Below are positions 48,451 to 57,305 of a stretch of DNA of 64,000 nucleotides, piece after piece. The translations under genes were made by a program, and so were the position numbers. Under the pieces are notes generated by a model. That model saw only the letters and a list, made by a program, of their open reading frames with translations, was not told the origin of the DNA and ran no database searches. Every line of letters begins with the position of its first letter. Positions within the stretch are counted from its first letter, which is position 1. Origin of the DNA: an uncultured Clostridia bacterium (GTDB taxonomy: Bacteria; Bacillota; Clostridia; Oscillospirales; Ruminococcaceae); NCBI GenBank assembly GCA_947589355.1, contig CANPZC010000004.1, positions 52,905-116,904 on the forward strand, given 5' to 3'.

Positions 48451-51114
48451 TTACTTCCAAGTCTTTGCATACTCGATAAGCGAAGCCGCCAAAGCTCTGC
48501 CCTCGGGCGTTTTTTCAAGGTCTTCAAGTTCGCAGCCGCATACTATCACCTTGCCGCCAAAGTGGTCGTATTCGTATATAAGCGCCAAGTCGTGCGCACG
48601 CTCGAAGTTGTCAATAGTACGAACAATTACCCTCTTGTCACTATTGCCACTCGTGCCGTCAAATATCTCACTGCGCGAATTTGTCACAATGCCGTACCAC
48701 TGCGGCGTGGTGAATTTTTCGCACTTAAATCCTGCAAGCGCAGGGTGCGTATTGTCAATAAGCAGACCCATTGTACCCACAGGCAGGGGCTTGCCCACCG
48801 ACTGCGAAATACCGCGAAACATCGGGTAGCACCAGAAGTCTGTGCAGTAAAAGCCCTCGATGCTTTTGTCCTCATCGGGTCTTGCAAATATCAGCACATT
48901 GCCGCCGTTTTTCAGCGTGCTTATCGCTTCATCGTCAAGCTCTTTTTTAATACAGCAGCCGTCTGTAACAATTTTCGGTATGTTCTTTATAATATTCAGC
49001 CTGTAGCTGTTGCATATATCGCTGCCCCCTATCCAAAGTGTCAGCTCCGCGCTGCCTAAGCCGCAGTCAATAGTGGTCTCAATCCGCCCGATGTCGGCAT
49101 AGCAGTCGTATTTCGGTATGACAAAACTTCCGCTTCTGCCGCCCAAACGCCAGCACAGCTTCTCACCCTCGTGAGATACTTCTCCGTAGTCCGTCAGCTG
49201 CACAAGAGCAGAAAACTTTTGCCCCTCGGTGCAAACATAGCTTTCAAACCGTGCAAGTATCACGCACTGTGAGAAGAAACCACGCCATTTTTCGGGCGTT
49301 ATAAGTCCCTTGCTGTCCATGAAAGCGTCCAGCATACCAACAAGCGCAGTGCCCTGACCGCTGAAATCCTGAATGTCAAGGATCTGGCAGCCTGCCAACG
49401 TTTTCGAGCGCAGAACAGCCTCCAGTTCCTCTTTGTAGCAGTCTGCCGCCAGCGCGCCGCTCGCCCTGAAAAAGTCGTCAGCCAAATGCAGCAGACCCTT
49501 TTCCTCAAGGCGTTTTCTGAATATCTCAAAATTTCGCGGTTTCAAAGAGCCGGTGTACTTCTCTATTTCTTTAAAGTTCGGGAAAGTCTCATACTGACCT
49601 ATTTCATGCGTAACTATCGGTGTTTTGGGCTGAAAACCGCCCTGCATACCCGTCGCGTCAACTTCTTTAACACCCGTGCCGTATTGTATGCTTATCTTGC
49701 CGCCTTTGCTATCGCCCTCAGCCGCATAGCCGCTTATAACGGTGTCATAATCTTTCAGCGTGCTTGGCGTCTCCGTCTGCACATGCCCCAGCGGCGCATC
49801 ACACATCGCATACGAGCCCCTTATCAGCCGCGTTTTAGAAAGCCGCACGCCCACGAAAAAGTCGTCGTTTTCCACTTCGTTTGGGAAGAACTGAAAATTG
49901 TTCGAGCCCTGCGTAAAAAGCGGTCTGTTATCGTGCTTTTTCAGTATTCCCATTATCTCGTTTATGCGCTCGGGACTGCCCCAAAGCTCGTTGCCCATCG
50001 ACATCATGCAAAACGACGGGTGGTCGCCAAACTGCGTGAGGATTCGCTTGCCCTCTTCAATAAGGTACTGCTGTTCTTCTTCGTTGCAGCCGTCCTCGCC
50101 CTTTGCCGCCACCGTTCCCCAGAAAGGCAGCTCGGGTTCTAAGTAAATGCCGAGTATATCAGCCGCCTCAAACGCCGCTTCGGGTGGGCAGCAGGTGTGA
50201 AAACGGTAGTGGTTTATGCCGTATTGCTGCGCCGTTTTCATGTGCCGAAGCCAGCTTTCGGTGTCGGTCGGCGCATACCCCGTCAAGGGGAATATCATGC
50301 CATCGTGCTTGCCGCGCAGAAAGGTCTTTTTGCCGTTTATCAAAAACTTGCCGCCGTGGCAGGAAAGCTTTCTTATTCCTGCTTTTTTGGTAATGCGATC
50401 GCCGCCGATGTCTATCACAACATCGTATAAAAACGGCGAAAATTCGCTCCAAAGCTTAGCCTCGCCGCCTATAGTGATGATCGCCGAAACGCTTCTTTGA
50501 TCTTTAGTTATGCTTGCTTTGTATTTATTTTCGCCGTCAGCAGCGTACACAGAAATATTGTCGGTATCTTCGCCGCAAAGGTCAAAATCTGCCGTAATGC
50601 TGCCGCTTTCAATGTCGCTGTCTATCCGCACATTTTCGGCATACGACCTGCCGCTGTATATTATCTCCATACGGCCCGTAATGCCAAGCCAGTTGGTCTG
50701 CGTGTCAGGCGAGGTCATGTGACCGCCTTTTGTTTTGTATCCCACGTTTGAAAGGCAAATTTCTATCTCGTGTACCTCGCCGTCACAAAAGGGCGTAACA
50801 TCATAAATATGCGGCGCGCAAAGGCTGTCCTGTCTGCCAAAAAGTTTGCCGTCTATGTAAAGCTCTGTTATCCTCGTCCGTTCAAGAAAAAGCTGCGCCC
50901 TGCCGTCGCATTTTTCAATAACGGCGCACTTCCTAAACCACGCTTCTCCCTCGTATTCGTATATGTCGGTAAGATGACTTTCTTCCGCCTTACTGCTTTG
51001 CTTTCCCTTTTTTGCGTGAGATGTCGTGTTCGGCATAGAGATCGTGTCGTGATAACCGCCGCTCTTGTCAAATGCAAACTCCCATGTTCCTGAAATGTCT
51101 TTCATTTTCAGCAT
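48451..51114 (-). CDS. Glycoside hydrolase family 2 protein
   Basis: An 887-residue protein with the GH2 plan: an N-terminal jelly-roll domain (from GTWEFAFDKSGG), an immunoglobulin-like domain, then the TIM barrel with KTFLRGKHDGMIFPLTGYAP, the acid/base Glu in MSMGNELWG and the probable nucleophile Glu in VTHEIGQYE. A C-terminal region of about 300 residues includes another beta-sandwich. There is no signal peptide, so it acts on imported oligosaccharides or glycosides. GH2 covers beta-galactosidases, glucuronidases and mannosidases; the specificity is not clear here. The ribosome binding site is weak (GGGGGC 11 bp upstream of 51114). Confidence 0.88.
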   Translation of the reverse strand: MLKMKDISGTWEFAFDKSGGYHDTISMPNTTSHAKKGKQSSKAEESHLTDIYEYEGEAWFRKCAVIEKCDGRAQLFLERTRITELYIDGKLFGRQDSLCAPHIYDVTPFCDGEVHEIEICLSNVGYKTKGGHMTSPDTQTNWLGITGRMEIIYSGRSYAENVRIDSDIESGSITADFDLCGEDTDNISVYAADGENKYKASITKDQRSVSAIITIGGEAKLWSEFSPFLYDVVIDIGGDRITKKAGIRKLSCHGGKFLINGKKTFLRGKHDGMIFPLTGYAPTDTESWLRHMKTAQQYGINHYRFHTCCPPEAAFEAADILGIYLEPELPFWGTVAAKGEDGCNEEEQQYLIEEGKRILTQFGDHPSFCMMSMGNELWGSPERINEIMGILKKHDNRPLFTQGSNNFQFFPNEVENDDFFVGVRLSKTRLIRGSYAMCDAPLGHVQTETPSTLKDYDTVISGYAAEGDSKGGKISIQYGTGVKEVDATGMQGGFQPKTPIVTHEIGQYETFPNFKEIEKYTGSLKPRNFEIFRKRLEEKGLLHLADDFFRASGALAADCYKEELEAVLRSKTLAGCQILDIQDFSGQGTALVGMLDAFMDSKGLITPEKWRGFFSQCVILARFESYVCTEGQKFSALVQLTDYGEVSHEGEKLCWRLGGRSGSFVIPKYDCYADIGRIETTIDCGLGSAELTLWIGGSDICNSYRLNIIKNIPKIVTDGCCIKKELDDEAISTLKNGGNVLIFARPDEDKSIEGFYCTDFWCYPMFRGISQSVGKPLPVGTMGLLIDNTHPALAGFKCEKFTTPQWYGIVTNSRSEIFDGTSGNSDKRVIVRTIDNFERAHDLALIYEYDHFGGKVIVCGCELEDLEKTPEGRALAASLIEYAKTWK

Positions 51115-51129
51115 TTGCCCAAAGCCCCC

Positions 51130-51633
51130 TTATATAGCCTTTATCAGCCAAGGAATAAAATATGAAACAGTACACATTATCAGCACGGCGAGCAAAAGCC
51201 CCAGAAATATCGCAGGAACGGCTTTTTTCAGCTTGACCTGCAACAGCGCCGCTATCAGAGAACCCGTCCATGCGCCCGTTCCCGGCAGCGGTATGCCTAC
51301 AAACAGCACAAGCCCCCAGAACTCATATTTTTGTATCTTGTCGCTCTTGCCCATAGCTTTGTTTTCGAGTTTTGTCACCAAACCGCCGAAATGCTTTGTC
51401 TTTTTCATAAGCTCGAATATCTTCGTAATAAACAGCAAAATGAACGGTATAGGTATGATGTTTCCTATAAGGCATACCGGTATCGCTGTAGTTATCGGCA
51501 CGTGCAGAAGCGATGCAGCAATAATGCCGCCCCTCAGTTCCAGTATCGGTATCATCGATATTATAAAAATTATAAGCTCCTTTGGCAGCGCCGAGAGCGC
51601 CGTTGTCAGCCAGTCTGCAAGCTGTTCTACCAT
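51130..51633 (-). CDS. Small multi-drug export-type membrane protein
   Basis: A 167-residue membrane protein with four to five helices matching the COG2426 / Sm_multidrug_ex family: SMIPILELRGGIIAA, GNIIPIPFILLF, and the conserved GVPLPGTGAWTG-like motif (here VGIPLPGTGAWTGSLIA). Its transport role is poorly tested. AAAGGTTTGAA precedes the start. It lies between the GH2 and TPR genes, all on the minus strand. Confidence 0.78.
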   Translation of the reverse strand: MVEQLADWLTTALSALPKELIIFIISMIPILELRGGIIAASLLHVPITTAIPVCLIGNIIPIPFILLFITKIFELMKKTKHFGGLVTKLENKAMGKSDKIQKYEFWGLVLFVGIPLPGTGAWTGSLIAALLQVKLKKAVPAIFLGLLLAVLIMCTVSYFIPWLIKAI

Positions 51634-51657
51634 ATTTTCAAACCTTTCTTTGTAAGT

Positions 51658-52491
51658 TTATCCCTCGTACGCAGTTTCGCACTGCGCATCGTATGCGTTT
51701 TCAATACATTTCATAAGCCGCAGCATTATCTGCTTGTCACGGTATGATGAAATGTTCGGAATGGTCATTTCGGCGGCAAGCTTTGCCTTTTCAAGCCTGT
51801 CTGTCTGAAGATATATCATAGTAAGGTATATGCCGCACGCCGATGCAACATGATCGGGCAAAGCGTGTTCGCACAGTTCCAGAAGTTTCGCTTCCGCATC
51901 ATACATATCGCCGCGCGCAAACGAAAGCGCCGCCAGAGTGCGGTCTATCTCAGCGCCGCCGCTGTACCTTTCCAAAAGGCTTTTTCCTGCGGCGTATAAC
52001 TTTTCGGCTTCCGCTAAATTGCCCGAAATTATCTCGGTGTAAAGCGCGGTGTTAAAGTATTCCGCCCTCGCTTTTTCGTCCAGCGAGAAAAAGTCTATCT
52101 TGTGCAGCGTTTCTACAGCGTCGGTATACCTGCCTGCCTCGGCGTAACATGAAGCCAGAGCCATGGTCGCGGCGTTCTTTTTATTTTTGGTAAGAGAGCG
52201 TTTTGCGCGTTTTTCAAAATATGCAAAAAAGCTGTCTGTGTAGCCCTCTTTCATGCTCTTTGAGTATACCCTTGAATAACCGCGCGAATGTAAGGCGAAC
52301 CTTATAATTATTATCGCCGTGCATACAAGTACATACAAAGCGAACGCATCAAAATATACCGTTGCAAGCTGTTTCGGCTGCCTTAGCCTGCCCGTCAGCC
52401 ATACCAAAGTCATCGATGCAAATGCAGCTACCAAAGCTGAACAAAATATTATGCATATCATTTTGAACGCATATAAAAAGGGGTGTTTCAA
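51658..52491 (-). CDS. Membrane protein with TPR-like repeats
   Basis: A 277-residue protein: two hydrophobic helices near the N-terminus (about 8-30 and 45-65), then a helical region with TPR-like repeats (ALASCYAEAGRYTDAVETLHK and similar, four or more copies) inside the cell. Function unknown; such proteins often organise complexes. A TTG start at 52491 has a perfect GGGAGG at the right distance; the ATG at 52515 used by a plain ORF call has none. Confidence 0.65.
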   Translation of the reverse strand: MKHPFLYAFKMICIIFCSALVAAFASMTLVWLTGRLRQPKQLATVYFDAFALYVLVCTAIIIIRFALHSRGYSRVYSKSMKEGYTDSFFAYFEKRAKRSLTKNKKNAATMALASCYAEAGRYTDAVETLHKIDFFSLDEKARAEYFNTALYTEIISGNLAEAEKLYAAGKSLLERYSGGAEIDRTLAALSFARGDMYDAEAKLLELCEHALPDHVASACGIYLTMIYLQTDRLEKAKLAAEMTIPNISSYRDKQIMLRLMKCIENAYDAQCETAYEG

Positions 52492-52664
52492 AAAATTCGC
52501 CTCCCGAAAGGTCATATGTCATACATTATTATTCTACCACATTTTATACCTTTTGTAAAGTATACGCGTAATATATTTCAAAAATTAAGAATAATTCTAT
52601 TGACAAAAAAATATAAAAGGTATAAAATAATTTTGTATATAAACACACTATGGAGATATATTTT

Positions 52665-53570
52665 ATGAAGAAAATGCTTTTTGTTTATAACGCGCGCGCA
52701 GGCAAAAGCCATGTCGCCGAAAACCTCAGCGAGATAATAAATACCTTTACAGCAGGCGGTTACTTGGTTACCGCATACCCCACGCAGTATAGGCTCGATG
52801 CCTTTGAAAAAATAAGCGAAAACGCCGAAAAATATGACCTTATTGTCGTTTCGGGCGGCGACGGCACTCTCAGCGAGAGCATAAAAGGAATACTGAAAAG
52901 CGGTGTAAACGTGCCGCTGGGGTATATACCGTCGGGCACGACGAACGACTTTGCAAGGAGCGTTGAGATACCCAAAAATGTTTCAGAAGCCGCAAAAAAC
53001 GTGCTGGAGGGCAAGCGCTACAATATAGATATAGGCTCTTTCAACGGCGAATATTACTGCTATGTCGCGGCGTTCGGCGCATTTACGGACGTTTCTTATG
53101 AAACTCCGCAGAACGTCAAAAATGTGCTGGGGCATCTGGCATATATTCTCGAGGGCGCAAAACGCCTCAACAAGCTGGAGGCTTATGAACTTACCGTTGA
53201 GCATGACGGCGAGACCTTGCAGGGCGATTTTCTTTTGGGTATGGTGACAAACGCCTTTTCGGTGGGCGGCATGAAACAGCTCATCACCACAAAAGATGTG
53301 TTTTTTGACGATGGCCTGTTTGAAGTGGTGCTTATAAAAATGCCCAACGGCATAATGGAATTTCAGGGGCTGCTGGCAAAACTTCTGGTCGGCGACCTTG
53401 ACCCCAAGCACTTTGTTACTTTCAAGACCGCATCACTGAGAATTACCTGTGACGAGGAGATAGCGTGGACGCTTGACGGTGAGGACGGCGGCAAATATAA
53501 GGTCGCGGAGATAACAAATCACCGAAAAGCTCTCGATATTATAATACCGCAAAAGACGTTCGCGCAGTAA
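52665..53570 (+). CDS. Diacylglycerol kinase family (DagK/YegS-like) lipid kinase
   Basis: A 301-residue member of the DAGK catalytic family: FVYNARAGKS at the N-terminus, the nucleotide-binding VVSGGDGTLSE near residue 65, IPSGTTNDFARS near 92, and the C-terminal metal-site motif DDGLFEVVLI. It phosphorylates diacylglycerol or related lipids. The start at 52665 follows GGAGAT. A promoter TTGACA (52600-52605), 17 bp, TAAAAT (52623-52628) lies upstream. Single-gene unit. Confidence 0.87.
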   Translation: MKKMLFVYNARAGKSHVAENLSEIINTFTAGGYLVTAYPTQYRLDAFEKISENAEKYDLIVVSGGDGTLSESIKGILKSGVNVPLGYIPSGTTNDFARSVEIPKNVSEAAKNVLEGKRYNIDIGSFNGEYYCYVAAFGAFTDVSYETPQNVKNVLGHLAYILEGAKRLNKLEAYELTVEHDGETLQGDFLLGMVTNAFSVGGMKQLITTKDVFFDDGLFEVVLIKMPNGIMEFQGLLAKLLVGDLDPKHFVTFKTASLRITCDEEIAWTLDGEDGGKYKVAEITNHRKALDIIIPQKTFAQ

Positions 53571-53637
53571 ATTCTTTCATTTTCAGCCCCTTTCCGGGCG
53601 TTTTTCAGATGTTTTTGAAGTTTTTGTGCAAAACCTC

Positions 53638-53666
53638 TTGCAAAATCCGTAAAAAAGAGTTATAAT
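53638..53666 (+). promoter_or_regulatory. ilvE promoter
   Basis: TTGCAA (53638-53643), 17 bp, TATAAT (53661-53666). No T-box or other leader fits in the 30 bp before the start codon. Confidence 0.7.
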
Positions 53667-53701
53667 ATTTTTGATAAATTTTATGAAAGAGGGATCTTAA
53701 A

Positions 53702-54769
53702 ATGCTGAATATCAGATATGAGCTTACAAAAACTCCCAAGGCTAAGCCGCAGGACGAAACAAAGCTCGGATTCGGTCATATCTTTACAGACCATATGTTC
53801 GTAATGGATTATATCACAGGCAAGGGCTGGCACGATGCAAGAATTGTGCCGTATGAGGACTTCCGGATCTCACCGGCGGCTATGTGCCTGCACTACGGTC
53901 AGACGGTCTTTGAGGGACTGAAAGCGTATAGGACTGCCGACGGCGATATACAGTTTTTCAGACCTATCGAGAACTTCAAGAGAATGAACGTTTCTAACGA
54001 CAGACTTGTTATACCGCGTATAGACGAGCAGGATTGTTTGCAGGCTCTGCACGCGCTTGTTGAGGTGGATAAAGACTGGGTGCCTCATACTGACGGCGCA
54101 TCGCTCTATGTAAGACCGTTCATCATATCGGTCGACCCGTTCCTCGGCGTTAAGCCTGCCGACCACTATATGTTCTTTATAATACTTTCACCCTCGGGCG
54201 CGTATTATGAAACAGGTCTCAACCCAGTTTCTATATACGTTGAGAGCAAGTATGTAAGAGCAGTAAGAGGCGGTATGGGCTTTGCCAAAACAGGCGGCAA
54301 CTACGCCGCATCTCTCATAGGTCAGGACGAGGCACACAAGCAGAATTACTCGCAGGTGCTGTGGCTTGACGGCGTTGAGCAGAAGTATATAGAAGAAGTA
54401 GGCGCTATGAACATAATGTTCGTTATAGACGGCGAGGTAGTAACACCTATGCTGCAAGGCTCTATCCTGCCGGGTATTACAAGAAAGTCGGCTCTCGATG
54501 TATGCCGCGCAAAGGGCATACCCGTAAGCGAGAGACGTATAACCATTCAGGAAGTTGCAGACGCTTACGACAACGGCAAGCTCAATGAAGTTTTCGGAAC
54601 GGGTACTGCGGCAGTTATATCGCCTGTAGGTCACCTGAAATGGAACGACAAGGTAATGACTATCAACAACAACGAGATAGGCCCTATCTCGCAGATGCTG
54701 TATGACACAATGACAGGCATTCAGTGGGGCAAGATAGAGGATACTTTCGGCTGGGTAGAAAAGCTGTAA
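53702..54769 (+). CDS. ilvE: Branched-chain amino acid aminotransferase IlvE
   Basis: A 355-residue class IV PLP aminotransferase of the large (eukaryote-like) IlvE branch. CLHYGQTVFEGLKAYR, YVRPFIISVDP and GFAKTGGNYAAS with the PLP lysine, and EVGAMNIMFV are diagnostic. It exchanges amino groups between glutamate and the 2-keto acids of Val, Leu and Ile. The start follows GAGGGAT. It is monocistronic with a terminator at 54791. With the T-box-controlled acyl-CoA synthetase 7 kb away, it may serve synthesis of branched-chain amino acids from branched short-chain fatty acids. Confidence 0.93.
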   Translation: MLNIRYELTKTPKAKPQDETKLGFGHIFTDHMFVMDYITGKGWHDARIVPYEDFRISPAAMCLHYGQTVFEGLKAYRTADGDIQFFRPIENFKRMNVSNDRLVIPRIDEQDCLQALHALVEVDKDWVPHTDGASLYVRPFIISVDPFLGVKPADHYMFFIILSPSGAYYETGLNPVSIYVESKYVRAVRGGMGFAKTGGNYAASLIGQDEAHKQNYSQVLWLDGVEQKYIEEVGAMNIMFVIDGEVVTPMLQGSILPGITRKSALDVCRAKGIPVSERRITIQEVADAYDNGKLNEVFGTGTAAVISPVGHLKWNDKVMTINNNEIGPISQMLYDTMTGIQWGKIEDTFGWVEKL

Positions 54770-54790
54770 TACTTAAAAGTACATAAACAA

Positions 54791-54822
54791 AAAGGTTTGG
54801 ATAATGCTTCCAAACCTTTTTT
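54791..54822 (+). terminator. Terminator of ilvE
   Basis: AAAGGTTTGG/CCAAACCTTT stem followed by TTTTAG; the small minus-strand gene ends 9 bp further. Confidence 0.85.
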
Positions 54823-54830
54823 AGTGCGGC

Positions 54831-55073
54831 TTATTTTGCTTTTTTAGCTTCTTTCGCTTCGCGCTTGGCGGCTTTCAGAGCGGCTTCCTCGGCGCGCTCT
54901 TTAGATTTTTTGCGCTGAGATATCAGTATGCTTATCAGCCACGGCAGTATGGTAAGCACCGTGATCGCCAGACCGATGTACTGATACCATTCGTATGAGC
55001 CTGCGCCGACTACCTCTACCCAGTAAAGCACGCTTAGCACCAGCATACCGAGAAATAAAAGTTTTTCTCTCAT
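54831..55073 (-). CDS. Small two-helix membrane protein
   Basis: An 80-residue protein with two hydrophobic helices (about 4-22 and 30-50) and a very basic/alanine-rich tail (KSKERAEEAALKAAKREAKE). Function unknown, no family recognised. It has the ribosome binding site GGAGG and lies opposite to ilvE and rpmE. Confidence 0.6.
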   Translation of the reverse strand: MREKLLFLGMLVLSVLYWVEVVGAGSYEWYQYIGLAITVLTILPWLISILISQRKKSKERAEEAALKAAKREAKEAKKAK

Positions 55074-55170
55074 AACGTTTCCTCCTGTCTTAATATTTTG
55101 TGCAAAATATCTATAATAAGTATAACATACGGCGAACAGTTTGGCAAGTATTATTTTTTATAAAAAACCC

Positions 55171-55299
55171 TTGACGTATAAACTTTTTTGTGTTATAATA
55201 TTTGGGTACGTTAATTGATAGAATACATAGAACTACTGTCTGAACTGAAATGATGGGCTTCTATGTCGTCATAATTTCAGTCGGAAGGAGGAAAATATA
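55171..55299 (+). promoter_or_regulatory. rpmE promoter and leader hairpin
   Basis: TTGACG (55171-55176), 17 bp, TATAAT (55194-55199). The leader holds ACTGAAAT (55244-55251) and ATTTCAGT (55274-55281), which pair around a 22-base loop just before GGAAGGAGG. It could be a ribosomal-protein L31 autoregulatory leader, as known in Firmicutes; that is not proven here. Confidence 0.6.
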
Positions 55300-55500
55300 A
55301 TGAAAGAGGGCATTCACCCCAAGTACGAGGAAACAACGATAACCTGCCACTGCGGCAATGTTATCAAAACGCGTTCCACAAAGAAAGATATCCACGTTGA
55401 AATTTGTTCAAAGTGCCACCCGTTCTTTACCGGCAAGCAGAAGCTTGTTGATACCGGAGGACGTGTTGACAGATTCAAGAAGCGTTTCAATCTTGACTAA
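55300..55500 (+). CDS. rpmE: 50S ribosomal protein L31, zinc form
   Basis: 66 residues, starting [11 protein letters not shown], with the zinc ligands C16-x-C18 and C36-x2-C39 of the C+ form of L31, a large-subunit protein bridging to the 30S head. A second, zinc-free paralogue is often present elsewhere in such genomes. AAGGAGG precedes the start. A terminator-like hairpin (55509-55535, GCCCGTTGC/GCGACGGGC) follows, before the YigZ-family gene. Confidence 0.93.
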   Translation: MKEGIHPKYEETTITCHCGNVIKTRSTKKDIHVEICSKCHPFFTGKQKLVDTGGRVDRFKKRFNLD

Positions 55501-55557
55501 TGCTGATAGCTGCCCGTTGCTTTGGCGACGGGCTGTTGCTTTATATGGGAGAAAGAT

Positions 55558-56178
55558 ATGGGATATACAACGTTGGCAGAAATAGCCGCAGGGGAGTATG
55601 AGGAGAAAAAGTCACAGTTTTTTGCAGTGATCTGCCCCGTGCAGACCGAGCAGCAGGCGGTGGAGTTTATAAACAGCGTAAAGACTGAAAACCGCAAGGC
55701 GCGGCATAACGTCTATGCCTATGTGCTGCGTGAAAACAATACCACGCGCTACAGCGACGACGGCGAACCGCAGGGAACAGCGGGTGTGCCTGTGCTTGAT
55801 GTGCTTTTGAAAAGAGGAGTTACCGACGTATGCGCGGTGGTGACACGGTATTTCGGCGGCGTGCTGCTGGGCGCAAACGGGCTTGTAAGGGCGTATTCTA
55901 CAGCGTGCGCCAAAGCTTTGGATAATGCAAAACTTAAAGTCATGTGCGATGCCGTTCGGGTAGACTGCCGCTGCGAGTATGGCTTTTACGGCAAAATATC
56001 GTATATCCTGCCCGAATTTGAAGTAAAGGTCATAGAGAGCGATTTCGGCAGCGATGTGCGCCTGAGTATGCTGGTGAAAGCAGAAAAGTCGGAAGAGTTT
56101 TGCAAAAAGCTCACCGATATAACGGGCGGCAAGGCTGCTATTGACATATCGGACATTTTTTCTGCTGATTTTGCATAA
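55558..56178 (+). CDS. YigZ/IMPACT-family protein
   Basis: A 206-residue protein of the IMPACT/YigZ family: KSQFFAVICPVQTEQQA, RKARHNVYAYVLRENN, the signature YSDDGEPQGTAGVPVLDVL, TRYFGGVLLGANGLVRAY, and a C-terminal alpha/beta domain (DUF1949). The role is uncertain; relatives affect translation or stress responses. The start at 55558 follows GGGAGAAA; 12 upstream codons in frame overlap the hairpin after rpmE. Confidence 0.88.
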   Translation: MGYTTLAEIAAGEYEEKKSQFFAVICPVQTEQQAVEFINSVKTENRKARHNVYAYVLRENNTTRYSDDGEPQGTAGVPVLDVLLKRGVTDVCAVVTRYFGGVLLGANGLVRAYSTACAKALDNAKLKVMCDAVRVDCRCEYGFYGKISYILPEFEVKVIESDFGSDVRLSMLVKAEKSEEFCKKLTDITGGKAAIDISDIFSADFA

Positions 56179-56294
56179 ATTATTGTAAATGTCTACAAAA
56201 TTATAAGTGAAGCCTCGTTTTTCAGAGGTGAAAAGCATTTTTGATTGTATATTATTATGTAAAATAAATTTTGCTGTCAGTTGGGGTGATAAAT

Positions 56295-57290
56295 TTGCTG
56301 CCGAGAGAACGTACAGAACAAAACGAAAAACGCTTTTTGTCTGAGTATGCCTGTAAATCGTGCGACACCAAGGGCAGACAAAAAAGCGTGCCGCTTGATA
56401 ATCTGCGCACAGAGTTTCAGCGCGATAGAGACAGAATACTGCACAGCAACGCCTTTCGCAGGCTGAAGCATAAAACGCAGGTGTTTCTGATACCGGCAGG
56501 CGACCACTACCGCACACGGCTGACGCATACCCTTGAAGTTTCGCAGATAGCAAGAACCATAGCTAGGGCATTGGCTCTGAACGAAGACCTGACCGAAGCA
56601 ATTGCGCTGGGTCACGATCTGGGGCATACGCCGTTCGGGCACGCGGGGGAGAGAGCGCTGAATGAGCTTTGCCCCGAGGGTTTTAAGCATTACGAGCAAA
56701 GCCTGCGCGTTGTTGATGTTATTGAAAAAGACGGCAAGGGTCTTGACCTTACATATGAAGTGCGCGACGGGATACTTAAACATACAAATCAGACCGCAGA
56801 AACCAAAGAGGGCTGCGTTGTGCGCCTCGCCGATGTTATTGCGTATATAAACCACGATATTGACGATTCTATAAGGGCAGGGATAATCAAAGAAAGCGAC
56901 CTGCCGCAGGCTGCTACAGATATTCTGGGCAATTCAAAAAGCCGGAGGATAACAACTCTGGTGGAAGCGATAACAGAAAACGGCGCTGAAAATATCGCGA
57001 TACCCGAAAGCATTAAACGCGCCCACGACCTGCTGCATAAGTTTATGTTTGAAAATGTGTATACAAATCCGCTGTGCAAGGCGGAGGAAGACAAAACAGG
57101 CGGACTTATCGCGAAACTTTATGAGTATTACTATAACGATATAGGCAATATGCCGCCGCTGTACCGCGATCTGGCTGAAAAATACGGAAAAGACAGAGCG
57201 GTGTGCGACTACATAGCAGGAATGACCGACGGATTTGCCATTAAGGAATTTAACGAGATATTCGTGCCGAAAGGTTGGTCGGCGCTGTAA
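56295..57290 (+). CDS. dgt: Deoxyguanosinetriphosphate triphosphohydrolase-like protein
   Basis: A 331-residue HD-domain protein with FQRDRDRILHSNAFRRLKHK, TRLTHTLEVSQIA (first His of the HD site), GHDLGHTPFGHAGE and YINHDIDDSIR. The family cleaves dNTPs to nucleosides and triphosphate. The TTG start at 56295 follows GGGGTGAT. It begins an operon with dnaG (15 bp gap) and rpoD, the usual Firmicute order. Confidence 0.92.
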   Translation: MLPRERTEQNEKRFLSEYACKSCDTKGRQKSVPLDNLRTEFQRDRDRILHSNAFRRLKHKTQVFLIPAGDHYRTRLTHTLEVSQIARTIARALALNEDLTEAIALGHDLGHTPFGHAGERALNELCPEGFKHYEQSLRVVDVIEKDGKGLDLTYEVRDGILKHTNQTAETKEGCVVRLADVIAYINHDIDDSIRAGIIKESDLPQAATDILGNSKSRRITTLVEAITENGAENIAIPESIKRAHDLLHKFMFENVYTNPLCKAEEDKTGGLIAKLYEYYYNDIGNMPPLYRDLAEKYGKDRAVCDYIAGMTDGFAIKEFNEIFVPKGWSAL

Positions 57291-57305
57291 AAAGGGGTGA
57301 ATGAA